DNA from: Sipunculus nudus
Lineage: Eukaryota; Annelida; Sipuncula; Golfingiida; Sipunculidae
Length of the DNA stretch: 64,000 bases
NCBI GenBank assembly: GCA_026874595.1
Contig: CM049306.1
Coordinates: 95,597,642-95,661,641 of the forward strand
Reading direction: 5' to 3'
Below, piece by piece: positions 11,237 through 21,059 of this stretch (within the stretch, counting starts at the first letter, position 1; each line of letters opens with the position of its first letter). The notes under the pieces are model-generated. The model ran no database searches and was not told the DNA's origin. It saw only the letters and a program-made list of their open reading frames with translations. A program made the translations under genes and the position numbers.

Positions 11237-12823
11237 TTATAGGTAGGGACGACAGAGTTGACCCAACGTTAGCTGAAGGGCATGAAGACCAACGTAGCCT
11301 ACTTCCGGATTTGTGATTGTGTCACGACATATGTAATGGTTGTTTAACACCGTGTCAAAGTTCCGGGGCACCGACACCTGAAAAACATCAGAGTAAACCA
11401 CACCCAACTTCTTTATCATAGGCTTCAGATAAGCGTTCATGGCTGCAATCGAGAAATTGTTTCTTTTGCCACGCCCCAAATTTGTATTTTGGGGATAGGC
11501 TATAAGATTTAACCACACAATGCGGGCTTTACCCCATGCTCTGCGCAGATTCGCCAAACTGCGTAAAGCCATTGGAAGCCCTTTTAGCCAAAAATCTGAA
11601 AAGTTTTTAAATGCCATATCCCAAGCACCTATTTGTATGACTACAACATCGGAGTTGCTGATGTTTTTCTCTTTATTACTTGTCTCTACTTCAAGTAACT
11701 CTTCTGCTAAGTCTTTAGTGTAGTGTACACTATGAAAGTTCATGTGACCCAATTTTACGCTCCCGTGCTTTCGCCTAAGGTTTGGCCACGTTCCTGACAG
11801 ATGAGCGACAAGATGATCAAAATTATAGCGCATGTGCGATGCCCCGATTAGGTTCAGTGACGTCATACCCATAAGGCACTTGTTAAGATTTTTAGAAATG
11901 ACGAATTTCATGATACAACTTCCGTTTTGGTCATGTAACCATCTCCAGCGACCTGATATTTGTACCCAGTGACCCGGAGTGTCCGCATTCGGAGCATTGC
12001 TGCACATCTGATAGCCTTTGCTATTTTCATGCCCCGTTTCGTTTTCATATACATGTAATTTTGATTTAGACAATGTTCTGTTGTGATTGTCTTCATTCGT
12101 GGTGCTATTATCTACGTATATTGAATTATATTTGAAAACTGTCGGTTTCTTATTTTTGGAACAGTGATCAATGGACCATAGTTTGCTTAGCAGTGGAGGA
12201 GTTTTCAGGTAATCGATATAGGCTTCGAAATTTGTATACATGAGAAACACTTCTATATTGTTGCACGCACCAGCCACAAGAGGGCAGCATATGTGATATC
12301 TTCCTGTGAAATAATCAGTCACGTGACACATCATGAGGTGTTTGGCGCCTTCGCTCCGCGCTGCCACTGTCGCCCTAAAACTTGCGCCACCAAAGGTTGC
12401 GTTTTCCAAGTACGTTTCCCGTAATTTCAAGAGCAAAAATGACTGGTCTGTTCCTAGCGATGATATATCATCAATTTCATACTTAAAACCTAAATTGTTG
12501 GTATTATATAGAATTTTCTCTTCATTTCCCGTTTTGTTGTACCAGGACCAGTAATGTCGTAACTGACGTAATTCGTTTTGTCCGTCAGGTGGCGCACATA
12601 TTCCATCTACATTTTTTGAATCCAGAATCTTTTGCGTCACTTCCTTATAAACGGTAAATGGAGGGAAACGTATAATCTGGGAAATATAAAACTCAAGATG
12701 AAATATACTTTGAAAATAATAAAGATAAATAACCAAACATATTGAAATGAAAATAAAGGCTGAAATAAGCTTTCTGGCTTTACCACTTTTCCTGTTGTGG
12801 AGAGAGTTTCGGGAATCACCCAT
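11237..12823 (-). CDS. NXPE-like type II membrane protein with PC-esterase/SGNH-like domain (intact copy B)
   Basis: A single uninterrupted exon of 528 codons. Start chosen at 12,823 (MGDSRNSLHNRK), just before a basic stretch and a hydrophobic segment at residues ~19-37, which fits a type II signal anchor with the rest in the Golgi/ER lumen or outside the cell. Residues ~130-235 (GGASFRA, CHVTDYFTGRYHICCPL, then an EVFLMY strand) resemble the Ig/filamin-like half of NXPE proteins. A GHWVQISGRWRW segment leads into the C-terminal domain, with GASHMR at residues 327-332 in place of the GDS block and GLHAL near the end as the likely His motif. Several NXT/NXS sites are present. NXPE relatives are secreted or luminal proteins, and some act on carbohydrates; the substrate here is unknown. 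Lack of introns and presence inside a multicopy repeated unit suggest retrocopy origin or a mobile/duplicated family. Confidence 0.75.
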   Translation of the reverse strand: MGDSRNSLHNRKSGKARKLISAFIFISICLVIYLYYFQSIFHLEFYISQIIRFPPFTVYKEVTQKILDSKNVDGICAPPDGQNELRQLRHYWSWYNKTGNEEKILYNTNNLGFKYEIDDISSLGTDQSFLLLKLRETYLENATFGGASFRATVAARSEGAKHLMMCHVTDYFTGRYHICCPLVAGACNNIEVFLMYTNFEAYIDYLKTPPLLSKLWSIDHCSKNKKPTVFKYNSIYVDNSTTNEDNHNRTLSKSKLHVYENETGHENSKGYQMCSNAPNADTPGHWVQISGRWRWLHDQNGSCIMKFVISKNLNKCLMGMTSLNLIGASHMRYNFDHLVAHLSGTWPNLRRKHGSVKLGHMNFHSVHYTKDLAEELLEVETSNKEKNISNSDVVVIQIGAWDMAFKNFSDFWLKGLPMALRSLANLRRAWGKARIVWLNLIAYPQNTNLGRGKRNNFSIAAMNAYLKPMIKKLGVVYSDVFQVSVPRNFDTVLNNHYICRDTITNPEVGYVGLHALQLTLGQLCRPYL

Positions 12824-13357
12824 TTTATAATTGTCGACTTCGACTTCGGACCAATACTCAGCATATACTTATGTCCATGTAAAAAATGACCCTGACACAT
12901 ATAACTGTTCCCAAGCGGATTACTTGATCCGTATTAATTATCTTGATATCATTTATTGATATCAAATGTAAACACATGAAATAAGTGATCATGAACTACC
13001 ATGAGTGGCGGTGTCTTCGTCTTAGGACTTAGGGGAAGAGCGAAGCTTGAACGTTCCCGTGTGCTTTCATAACAAGCGTCTGTATGGATTGAAACAATCG
13101 CCTCAGGGACATGGATACATTTTCGTTCTTTTTTCTTCCCATCGTGCGACAGTGTCCGTGTATACAAGGAATTCCAAGTATAGTTTCTCTGTGTGCCGAG
13201 CATCCAGGCGTATAATTTAGATTGATCATTTCAGCTTCAGGACATTAACAAAACTGCTTTCTGCAGCTGGCTAGACATTTTACTGCCATAAATTTGATTT
13301 ATGTGTTTTGATAGCATCGCTCCAGTTTCGGTATTTACAAAGGTAGGAATCTGCATC

Positions 13358-13410
13358 GTGACAAAAGAAACATTTTTCCGATTGGAGCCATGAACGCGTA
13401 TCGTTATTGC
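13358..13410 (+). pseudogene. NXPE-like fragment, head-to-head with copy B
   Basis: The plus strand reads AAAAGAAACATTTTTCCGAT then AGCCATGAACGCGTAT, matching the coding strand of the intact gene at its RNNFSIAAMNAY segment. It lies about 535 bp from the start codon of the oppositely oriented copy B. Only a few dozen bases are clear; the longer equivalent in the other block is at 32,365-32,531. Confidence 0.5.
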
Positions 13411-13470
13411 AGGTGCGCGGTTCGAACACCCAGGTGCCTCGATGGCATAATGGTGTAATCTCGTGAATCT

Positions 13471-13808
13471 CGGGACTGTCATTCTCCGAGAGTATACATT
13501 TAAAGAAGTTATCGTTGTGACGGTGTTGGTATCTAGGTTCTGTGCACATTATTTTCTATGTGATTGTATTGACTTGTTGCTATACCGCTGTTTTACTGTA
13601 TAATTGTATTGATTTAGTGTATTGTATTGTTAGGGTTGTTTTAGAATAAATTATAGTTATTTGTTTACAAAAAAACACGGACTTCTTTATTCATTCCCCT
13701 AGACATTTCACGCTGTCTAGTGTTACAGAATCTGATTTTTTTTAATCTCCATTACAGAATTTGTGTTCATCACGCATACGTAATCTGTTTATATTGGGTT
13801 CCGTAACA
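13471..13808 (+). mobile_element. Truncated 5' LTR of the Gypsy element
   Basis: Matches the last ~338 bp of the 3' LTR (19,539-19,876), from CGGGACTGTCATTCTCCGAG to the terminal CCGTAACA. About 475 bp of its 5' side, including the TATA box, is missing, so this copy has no LTR promoter of its own. Confidence 0.85.
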
Positions 13809-13814
13809 TTAAAT

Positions 13815-13833
13815 TGGGGGCTCTCGTCGGGAT
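13815..13833 (+). other. Candidate primer-binding site, tRNA-Pro-like
   Basis: TGGGGGCTCTCGTCGGGAT begins six bases after the LTR end. It resembles the proline-tRNA primer site used by some retroviruses, TGGGGGCTCGTCCGGGAT, with small differences. Primer identity is an inference from that resemblance. Confidence 0.5.
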
Positions 13834-13976
13834 GCTTAATAGTTTTCAAATTTATTAGGCCTTGACCTGGACACATTGTTTTATCTTACATTGTTTACAA
13901 GATTACATATTGTTTACAGTACCTTGTCTACAGTATTTATCTCAGTGGTTTTTTGTTATTGTTTTGACATCTAAAC

Positions 13977-15075
13977 ATGGCGGATTTCAAACCTGAGACA
14001 TTTGTTGACGATCCTGACCCTGATCAACTTGAACAGTTGACAAAAGAACAGTTGTTGCGTTTGGGACAACACTTAGGGCTAAGTGTGAAAAAAGCTTTGA
14101 GAAAGCCTGATATCATTGCTAAAATCATGCAAGATATACTTAGCAAAGGTTTAATTGAAGAGACTGAAGTTGAAACACCAAAAAATGATAGCCTTGCTAT
14201 GCAATTTGAATTAAAGAAATTAGAAATGCAAGAAATGTTAGAAAGAGAAAGACTAGAAAAAGAAAAAAGAAGTTTAGTTAAAACGACTGGAGTTAGAAAG
14301 ACGTAAACTAGAACATAGTCTACGTGCTGTCCCAACTCACAGTTTTGATGTTACTAAACACATTAGACATGTCCCACCTTTTCATAAAAAGAGGTTGATA
14401 AATAATTTTTACACTTTGAGAAGGTAGCTGAAAATTTAAAATGGCCTAAGGAAAATTGGACTATGCTGTTAAAAAGTGTATTGATTGGCAAGGCCAGAGA
14501 AATTTATACAGAGCTTTCAGTAGAAGCTGCTGCTGATTATGACCTGGTAAAACGGTTAATCCTAAAAGGTTATGAGTTAGTTCCGGAGGCTTACCGCCAG
14601 AAATTCAGAAATTGGGAAAAGCGCAAAAATCAGACCTACGTTGAATTTGCTAGGACAAAAGAGCAGTTGTTTGATCGCTTGTGTAGTTCTAAAAATGTAA
14701 TGAAAGATTATAAAAATTTGCGCCAGGAATTTAAGCGCTGCATTCACGCAGATGTTAAAACTTTTCTTGATGAGAAAAGTCCTGAAACACTTGACATTGC
14801 TGCTCAATAAGCTGATGATTATTCATTAACACACAAAAAATGTCCTTTACTAGCAAATCAAACCAGTCATTCACAAAAAGAAAGTAAATCAGTATGGTCA
14901 AAAGAAGTTTAAAGCGCAGTCACCCAGTACTAGTAGTCCTGATAGTTCAGCCAAGTCCATTGCTACATCTCAGTCCACGTCCACTGTGTCTAAGTCTAAC
15001 AAGACCAGTAATTTTCAAAGAAAATCTGTAATTACTGCAAGAAGGAAGGTCATCTAATATCTGACTGCTGGAAAC
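13977..15075 (+). pseudogene. gag: Gypsy gag (SAP-like N-terminus, SCAN-like capsid, CCHC knuckle)
   Basis: Starts at ATG 13,977 (MADFKPETFVDD). An LTKEQLLRLGQHLGL segment resembles SAP-type helices, followed by a Glu/Lys-rich coiled coil to 14,306. A frameshift near 14,275 moves the frame; capsid-like sequence follows (VPPFHKK, then WTMLLKSVLIGKAREIY and KRLILKGYELVPEAYRQKF) to a stop at 14,808. A zinc knuckle CX2CX4HX4C lies at 15,027-15,068 (Cys codons 15,027, 15,036 and 15,066; His 15,051). The capsid pattern fits Gmr1-type gags, from which the vertebrate SCAN domain is thought to descend. Product would coat the element RNA. Broken by at least two frame changes and stops. Confidence 0.75.
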
Positions 15076-15221
15076 TTGCGAATAAACCAAATAGCAAACC
15101 TTACGGGTTTGTTTCAAAATCTATGCATAGCATAGTACAAGAGCCAGGCCCTTTTCATTTAAATAAGGGGTATAACTCCTTTGTTGACTAAAATAAAGAG
15201 TTTGATGCTACGGAGGCCCAA

Positions 15222-16142
15222 GTGCCGTCTGAATCCAAAGAAGAATCCGTAGTTTGCGGGGTAAGGGCCTCAGTTGATTCCTGCGAGGGATTAAATATGG
15301 CTAGGTCCTTTCAAGACTCCTGCGAGGAGTATCCTTTGAATAAGGCTAGGTCCTTTTGTGAATCTTGCGAGAGTATTTCAAATGAGGCCAGGTCCTCTTA
15401 TGGCAAACACAAGTTTGTTTCTGCTGAGAAAAATTCCTCTGTTGACTCCAATGAGGAGTGTGATGGTAAAAAGGATGTAGATTCCTTAGATGACTCTGAA
15501 ACAGAGTTTATGACGGATACTGTCAATGTCAGTTCTTTGTTTGATGAGGTTGAGGCTGTAGATTCCTCTCTTGACTCTGAAACCGAGTTATTTGAACCAT
15601 TCATACATTATGGTTTTGTATCGCTTTCAAGTGATTTTTCAGATTCTACCCCAATTAGAATTTTGAGGGACACTGGTTCAGGCCAGACTCTCATGTTAGC
15701 AAACACTTTGCCATTTTCTAATAGGTCCTTTACTGGTGCACATGCACTTGTTAATGGTGTGTTTTCAGACAGGCACACTTCAGTTCCGCTTCACAGTATC
15801 CATTTAAAATCAGATTTGATTTCTGGGAATATTACTGTGGGCATAGGAACTAAATTACCCTTTAAGGGAATTCAGTTGCTACTAGGCAATGATGTTGCAG
15901 GTGATAAAGTACAGCCTGTACCAATAGTGACAGAAAAGCCGTCACTAGATCAGAACACTGATCTGGAAAGTCAGGAAATTCCTGGTTTGTATCCTTCATG
16001 TGCTGTAACTAGATCTATGGCCAACAAAAACACACATGAGGATAATGGTCCAGATAATAACACTCTGGGAGTCACTAGTGACTCATCTAACGACTCGACC
16101 GTACAGGATGCAGCATTCTCAAGGTCAGAACTTATCGTGGAA
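15222..16142 (+). pseudogene. pro: Gypsy aspartic protease region
   Basis: First part of an open stretch 15,222-16,448. After a Ser/Glu-rich linker with repeated (A)RS(F/S) and SCE motifs, the protease core appears as ILRDTGSGQTLM with the catalytic Asp near residue 150 (15,669) and a second-strand LLLGNDVAG. Length and motif order fit a retropepsin that would mature Gag-Pol. The same open frame continues into the integrase zinc domain without a break, which directly shows protease followed by integrase. A TAA at about 15,189 separates it from gag. Confidence 0.8.
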
Positions 16143-17376
16143 CAGCATAATGACCCTGATATTTCATGTTTGTTCCCCAGGGCAGTTTCTAAAGATGAAC
16201 TGTCACAGAACCCAGTTTGTTTCTATGTCAAAAATGGAGTGCTTATGCGTAAAGGGCGACCACCTGATGTATGCGCTGATGATGAGTGGGCCATCAAACA
16301 TCAAATACTAATGCTCAAAACCTTTCGCAGTGAAGTTCTAAGCATGGCACATGAGGCTCCTTTGTCTGGCCATTTAGGTATAAATAAAACTTATCAGAAA
16401 GTTAGTACACACTTCTATTGGCCTAACCTCAGGAAAGATGTTGAATAATATTGTAAATCATGCCATACATGCCAGATGGTAGGCAAGCCCAATCAGAATC
16501 CTCCGAAGGCCCCACTTAGGCCTATTCCTGCTTTCGAGAAACCAACCAGTAGGATTATTGTTGATTGTGTTGAACAACTGCCCAAAACAAAATCTGGACA
16601 TGAATATTTGCTGACAATTATGTGCGCATCTACCAGGTTCCCTGAGGCAATACCATTGCGCAAAATAAATGCCAATAGTGTTGTCAAAACTCTGACCAAG
16701 TTTTTTTTTACAACTTTTGGATTACAAAAATCTGTCCAGTCTGACCAAGGGTCTAATTTATGTCTGGCTTATTCTCACAAGTTATGCTTCAGCTAGGTAT
16801 AAATCAGCACAGCTCTTCGCCATACCATCCTGAAAGTCAGGGCGCCCTCGGGCGTTTTCACCAGACATTAAAAAACATGATCAGGTCTTATTGCTATAAC
16901 ACACAGAAAGACTGGGATGAAGGAATCCACCTATTGCTATTTGCTGTCAGATAATCCTTTCAAGAGTCCTTGGGTTTCAGTCCCTTTGAACTAGTTTTTG
17001 GACACTCCGTTCGAGGTCCATTGAAACTGCTTAAAGAAAAAACTCTTGTGTAAAAATCTTAATTCTCTTAGTTTACTGCAGTATGTCTTAGACTTTCGCA
17101 CATAAACTACACAATGCTTGTGAGATTGCAAAGTCAAATCTAAAATCTGCACAAAGTAAAATGAAAATAAAGTATGACAAGCACACTGATAGTAGGACGT
17201 TTGAGCCTGGTGAAAAGGTCCTTGCCTTACTTCCCATCCCTGGCAGACCTCTGCAAGCTAGGTATTTTGGTCCTTACATTGTTGACAAGATTGACAAGAG
17301 AGTCATTGATTTAAATTTCATACTGCTGACACCAGATAGACGTAAGAAGAAACAACTGTGCCTGTTAACATGTTGA
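16143..17376 (+). pseudogene. int: Gypsy integrase, upstream of RT
   Basis: Zinc-binding HHCC domain: MAHEAPLSGHLG at about 16,345 followed by CKSCHTCQ at 16,450-16,475, split by a TAA at 16,446. Catalytic core: RIIVDCVEQL (first Asp, ~16,560), VQSDQGSNL (second Asp, ~16,740) and YHPESQG (Glu, ~16,830), the spacing of a D,D35E enzyme. A frameshift lies between the second Asp and the Glu, a stop at 16,952 and another shift near 17,040. The C-terminal module has RYFGPYIVDKI (17,255-17,290), the GPY/F motif of Gypsy integrases. It would insert cDNA into the genome, but is inactive here. Confidence 0.85.
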
Positions 17377-17519
17377 AACCATATTATGACAGAAATAGCA
17401 CATCAGATGTTGTACAAAATGTTACTGGTGTTAATTGTGTAAACACTGACCCAGTTAAAGTAGATACTGATTGTAAGTGTGATGTAGACATTCAGTGTGG
17501 TACATTACCATTAAAAAAC

Positions 17520-18934
17520 TCAAACAGGCTTAACAACCTGGATGCCAAACTGTCACACCCTACCGCACAACAACACCAAGATCTCAAGGACCTGCTGCGG
17601 AATTATGAACATTTGTTTAGTGACTTTCCAACGCACACTAACATGTTGTGCCATGACGTCGATGTTGGCGAGGCAAGCGCAGTCAAGCAACATCCATATA
17701 GACTGAATCCAGAAAAGCAAAATTATCTACAGAATGAGATTTAATATTTGCTGGACAAGGATTTTATTGAACCTAGTAACAGTAACTGGAGTTCACCATG
17801 TATTCTTGTGCCAAAACCTGATGGAAGTTACCGTATGTGCACAGATTATCGAAAACTGAACTCTGTCACCAAGACTGACACGTTCCAGATTCCGAGGATC
17901 GATGATTGTATTGATAGAGTCGGTAGCTCCAGATATGTCTCCAAGTTTGACTTGCTAGAAGGATTCTGGCAAATTCCGCTGACAGAAAGAGTGAAAGAAG
18001 TGTCCGCATTTGTGACGCCGCAAGGACTATACCAGTATAAAATTATGCCGTTTGGCATGAAGAACTCGCCAGCCACGTTCCAGCGCCTCATCCATATGGT
18101 TGTCAAGGACATTCAGGGCTGTGACGCATATATTGATGACCTTATCGTGTACAGCGACACCTGGAAGAAACATCTGTAAATTCTTCGCGACCTCTTCGAA
18201 AGACTCAGTAAAGCACGTCTGACCGTCAGCTTAGTGAAATCTGAGTTTTGTCATGCACAAGTAACATTTTTGGGTCATATTGTAGGGCAGGGTCAGGTAA
18301 AACCTGTTGATGCTAAAATAAGTGCTATTTCTGCATTTCCTAGACCAGAGAACAAAAAGCAAATAATGCGTTTTCTTGGTATGGTTGGATACTACAGGAA
18401 GTTTTGTCCAAATTTTTCTGCTATAGCTGAACCTTTGACTAATTTGTTAAAGAAGAAACAATGTTTGTATTGAATGTTCAGTGTGAAAATGCATTTCAGA
18501 ATTTGAAAACAATTCTGCAAAGTTCACCAGTTTTAGCAGCTCCAGACTTTTCTGTACCTTTTAAGTTAGCTGTGGATGCTAGTGATACTGCTGCTGGTGC
18601 TGTGTTGTTACAAGAAGGCAATGATGGCATAGATCATCCTATTTGTTATTTCTCAAGAAAGTTTAATGCAAACCAGAAAAGTTACTCCACTATTGAAAAA
18701 GAATGTTTGGCTCTGATTTTGGCGTTGCAACATTTTGAAGTTTATGTTACTTCATCAGTCAGGCCTATCATTGTCTTCAGTGATCACAATCCCCTCACGT
18801 TCATGACCAAGTTGAAGTGTAAAAATCAAAGATTGTTGAGATGGAGTTTGTTCTTACAGGATTACAATCTTGATATCGTACACATTAAAGGGAAAGACAA
18901 TGTACTTGCTGATTGCTTATCGAGATGTTTATGA
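17520..18934 (+). pseudogene. pol: Gypsy reverse transcriptase and RNase H
   Basis: RT fingers/palm: WSSPCILVPKPDGSYRMCTDY (about 17,790-17,850), KFDLLEGFWQIPL (catalytic Asp), QGLYQYKIMPFGMKNSPATF and the YIDDLIVYS active site at about 18,130. Thumb: FLGHIVG and MRFLGMVGYYRKF. RNase H: LAVDASDTAAGAVLLQE (Asp), IEKECLALILAL (Glu) and VFSDHNPL (Asp), ending ADCLSRCL at 18,934. Stops at 17,743 and 18,177 and a frame change near 18,460 make it non-functional. Order after integrase is the reverse of ordinary Gypsy elements. Confidence 0.9.
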
Positions 18935-19051
18935 AATGTTGTGAACAAGATGTTTATGTAATGTTTTAAATAAGATGATTTTTAAGATGTTGTAAAATTT
19001 TAGTGATTGTGATCGCAAAAAGTTTTCCCTGAAAACTTTCTTTATTCTTAC

Positions 19052-19062
19052 AGGAGGGGGAG
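19052..19062 (+). other. Polypurine tract of the Gypsy element
   Basis: AGGAGGGGGAG immediately precedes the TGTTA start of the 3' LTR, the expected plus-strand primer position. Confidence 0.8.
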
Positions 19063-19350
19063 TGTTATAGGTCCTTCTTTTATTGTGTGACACGGGCGTA
19101 ACTCGTGTTGTTGTTACATTCTATGTTTAATCCGTACTAGTTGAACTCTCGTTGTCATGTTAGCCTTGGGTTTTCACGCCTGGCCGAGGTCACGTGATGA
19201 GCCTGGTATGTAGAGATACACAGCGCTGTTTTGCTAGAGAATTCTTGAAACGCGTGTTTACTGTGTTGTGCAAGATCTTATAGACTGTTCGAGAAGTGGA
19301 AATTTCTCGGCTTGGGGTGAGAAGGTATATAAAGGGACTGTGTTTTAGAG

Positions 19351-19389
<39 letters not shown>

Positions 19390-19876
19390 AGAGCAGATTC
19401 CAGCGGACGCAGAAGCGTGAGTCAGTTTCTAGGACCTTATCCGACGAATGCGGCAATTATAGATTTTCGAAGACTTTCCCCTAGATTTTATGCATTTGGA
19501 CTTCAGTTTACATTCTGAATTGTTACAAGAGCTTTACACGGGACTGTCATTCTCCGAGAGTATACATTTAAAGAAGTTATCGTTGTGACAGTGTTGGTAT
19601 CTAGATACTGTGCACATTATTTTCTGTGTGATTGTGTTGACTTGTTGCTATACCGCTGTTTTACTGTATAATTGTATTGATTTAGTGTATTGTATTGTAA
19701 GGGTTGTTTTAAGAATAAATTATAGTTATTTGTTAACAAAAGAACACTGACTTCTTTATTCATTCCCCTAGACATTTCATGTTGCCTAGTGTTACAGAAT
19801 CTGATTTTTTCTATCTCCGTTACAGAATATGTGTTTATCACACACACGTGATCTGTTTATATTGGGTTCCGTAACA
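19063..19876 (+). mobile_element. 3' LTR of the Gypsy element
   Basis: 814 bp from TGTTATAGG to CCGTAACA, with TG...CA ends. It contains a TATA box (19,326-19,333), a GA microsatellite (about 19,352-19,389) absent from the solo LTR, and AATAAATTATAG near 19,714. Most similar to 6,988-7,795. Confidence 0.9.
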
Positions 19877-20084
19877 ATACCCATTCGGAAAATATGAAGC
19901 CCTGTAAAATAAAGAATGAAGCAGAAAGTGAAATGAGCTGTAGTATAATAATTTATAAACTGAAATGAAATGCTGCAAAAAATTAAAATTCTACATTTTC
20001 AAATGAGCATAAACTAAATCTGTTAAGTATATATGTTACTCTGTAATGTATGTAAATGGTGGCCTCAAACCATTTAATTATGGA

Positions 20085-20780
20085 GTAAGGTAAAAAAAGG
20101 TGATGGGCCTAAGAGTAATATAAAAGGATATATTTGATAAACGAAAATGTGCAGATGCCAGTAATAATTCCAACAGTTTACACATCGTCAAAAGAGCTAA
20201 CAGTTAAATTCGAGGAACGTTTTCCCAATATCCCTGATTGAGTGTACCGCTGTTATGCTAGCAAGCCTTAAGCAATAAGAATGAAATGCTACAAGTATAC
20301 ATCTAATTGCGAGTTAAATTTCATTATTATTTTTAAGTATTTTATTCAGAACATCAACGTTATTAACATTTAAAGAACTAACAAATTCAAAACATTTTAA
20401 TCATGGCTAGAAGTACCTCCTCTCATGATTTTAATGTATCATTTATAAGATTGAAAATATCAAAATATACAGCTGTATACTTAAAATATTGCCTGCATAA
20501 ACCTTGCAATTAATTCTACCCATAAATGAAGGATTGTTAATGACAAGGTCTTAAAGCCATTATTTAAATGTGTCAATGAGTACTTTCTTCAGATTCTAAC
20601 ATTTTATCGAAACTATTCTTTAAATTTGATAAAGAAATATAATCTGCAATATATGGAGCATGGGATTAAAGATGTGAAAATTAATTTTGTTGTGAAAATA
20701 AATACAACATTTATCAATATTATCAGTGACGGATACAGTTCGAGAACAGGGGGCGCTAATATTGGTTTGGTGACTGGAAG

Positions 20781-20810
<30 letters not shown>
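20085..20810. repeat. Continuation of duplication unit B
   Basis: Aligns with 32,590-34,300: GGGCCTAAGAGTAA, GTTTTCCCAATA, GAAATGCTACAA, then GAGAACAGGGGGCGCTAAT. The partner carries a hairpin-ended repeat insertion that is missing here at about 20,529. An ATT microsatellite (20,782-20,812) ends the match. Confidence 0.75.
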
Positions 20811-20812
<2 letters not shown>

Positions 20813-21059
20813 TAAATAAATATATATACAAATTGTTAAAATACCTTGTTAGGGATCTTAATTTTCTCTTTATCCAGAAAACATTACACATATTTGTGTA
20901 GTTTGCATAGACGTAGCGTTTGACCATTCCAGATTCTTATATAATTGCCTTTTAATATGATTACCACTGTGAAAACTAATAAGATGGATAGAAGGGAGAA
21001 AAAATGGTAAGTCAATGCAAGAGCTAAAAAAACTCTAGCAGGGGACAAAACCAACTGAA

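Larger units (their letters stand above)
10147..13410. repeat. NXPE-like duplication unit B
   Basis: Matches 28,719-32,410 from ACTAGTTCAAACGGAGTC-like text, through a 20-bp minisatellite, a TA microsatellite, about 0.9 kb of flank, the NXPE-like reading frame, its upstream flank and a head-to-head NXPE-like fragment. Beyond the Gypsy element, similarity between the blocks resumes at 20,085 (against 32,590). Confidence 0.8.

Noticed and set aside
13405-13470. Possible tRNA gene (GGTTCGAACACC looks like a B box)
   Set aside because: No acceptor stem or cloverleaf can be drawn and no A box is correctly spaced; it lies in a decayed NXPE-like duplicate flank.
12949-13549. Several short minus-strand frames upstream of NXPE-like copy B
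   Set aside because: Antisense shadows of the duplicated flank and of the plus-strand NXPE-like fragment; no shared frame is preserved in unit C.
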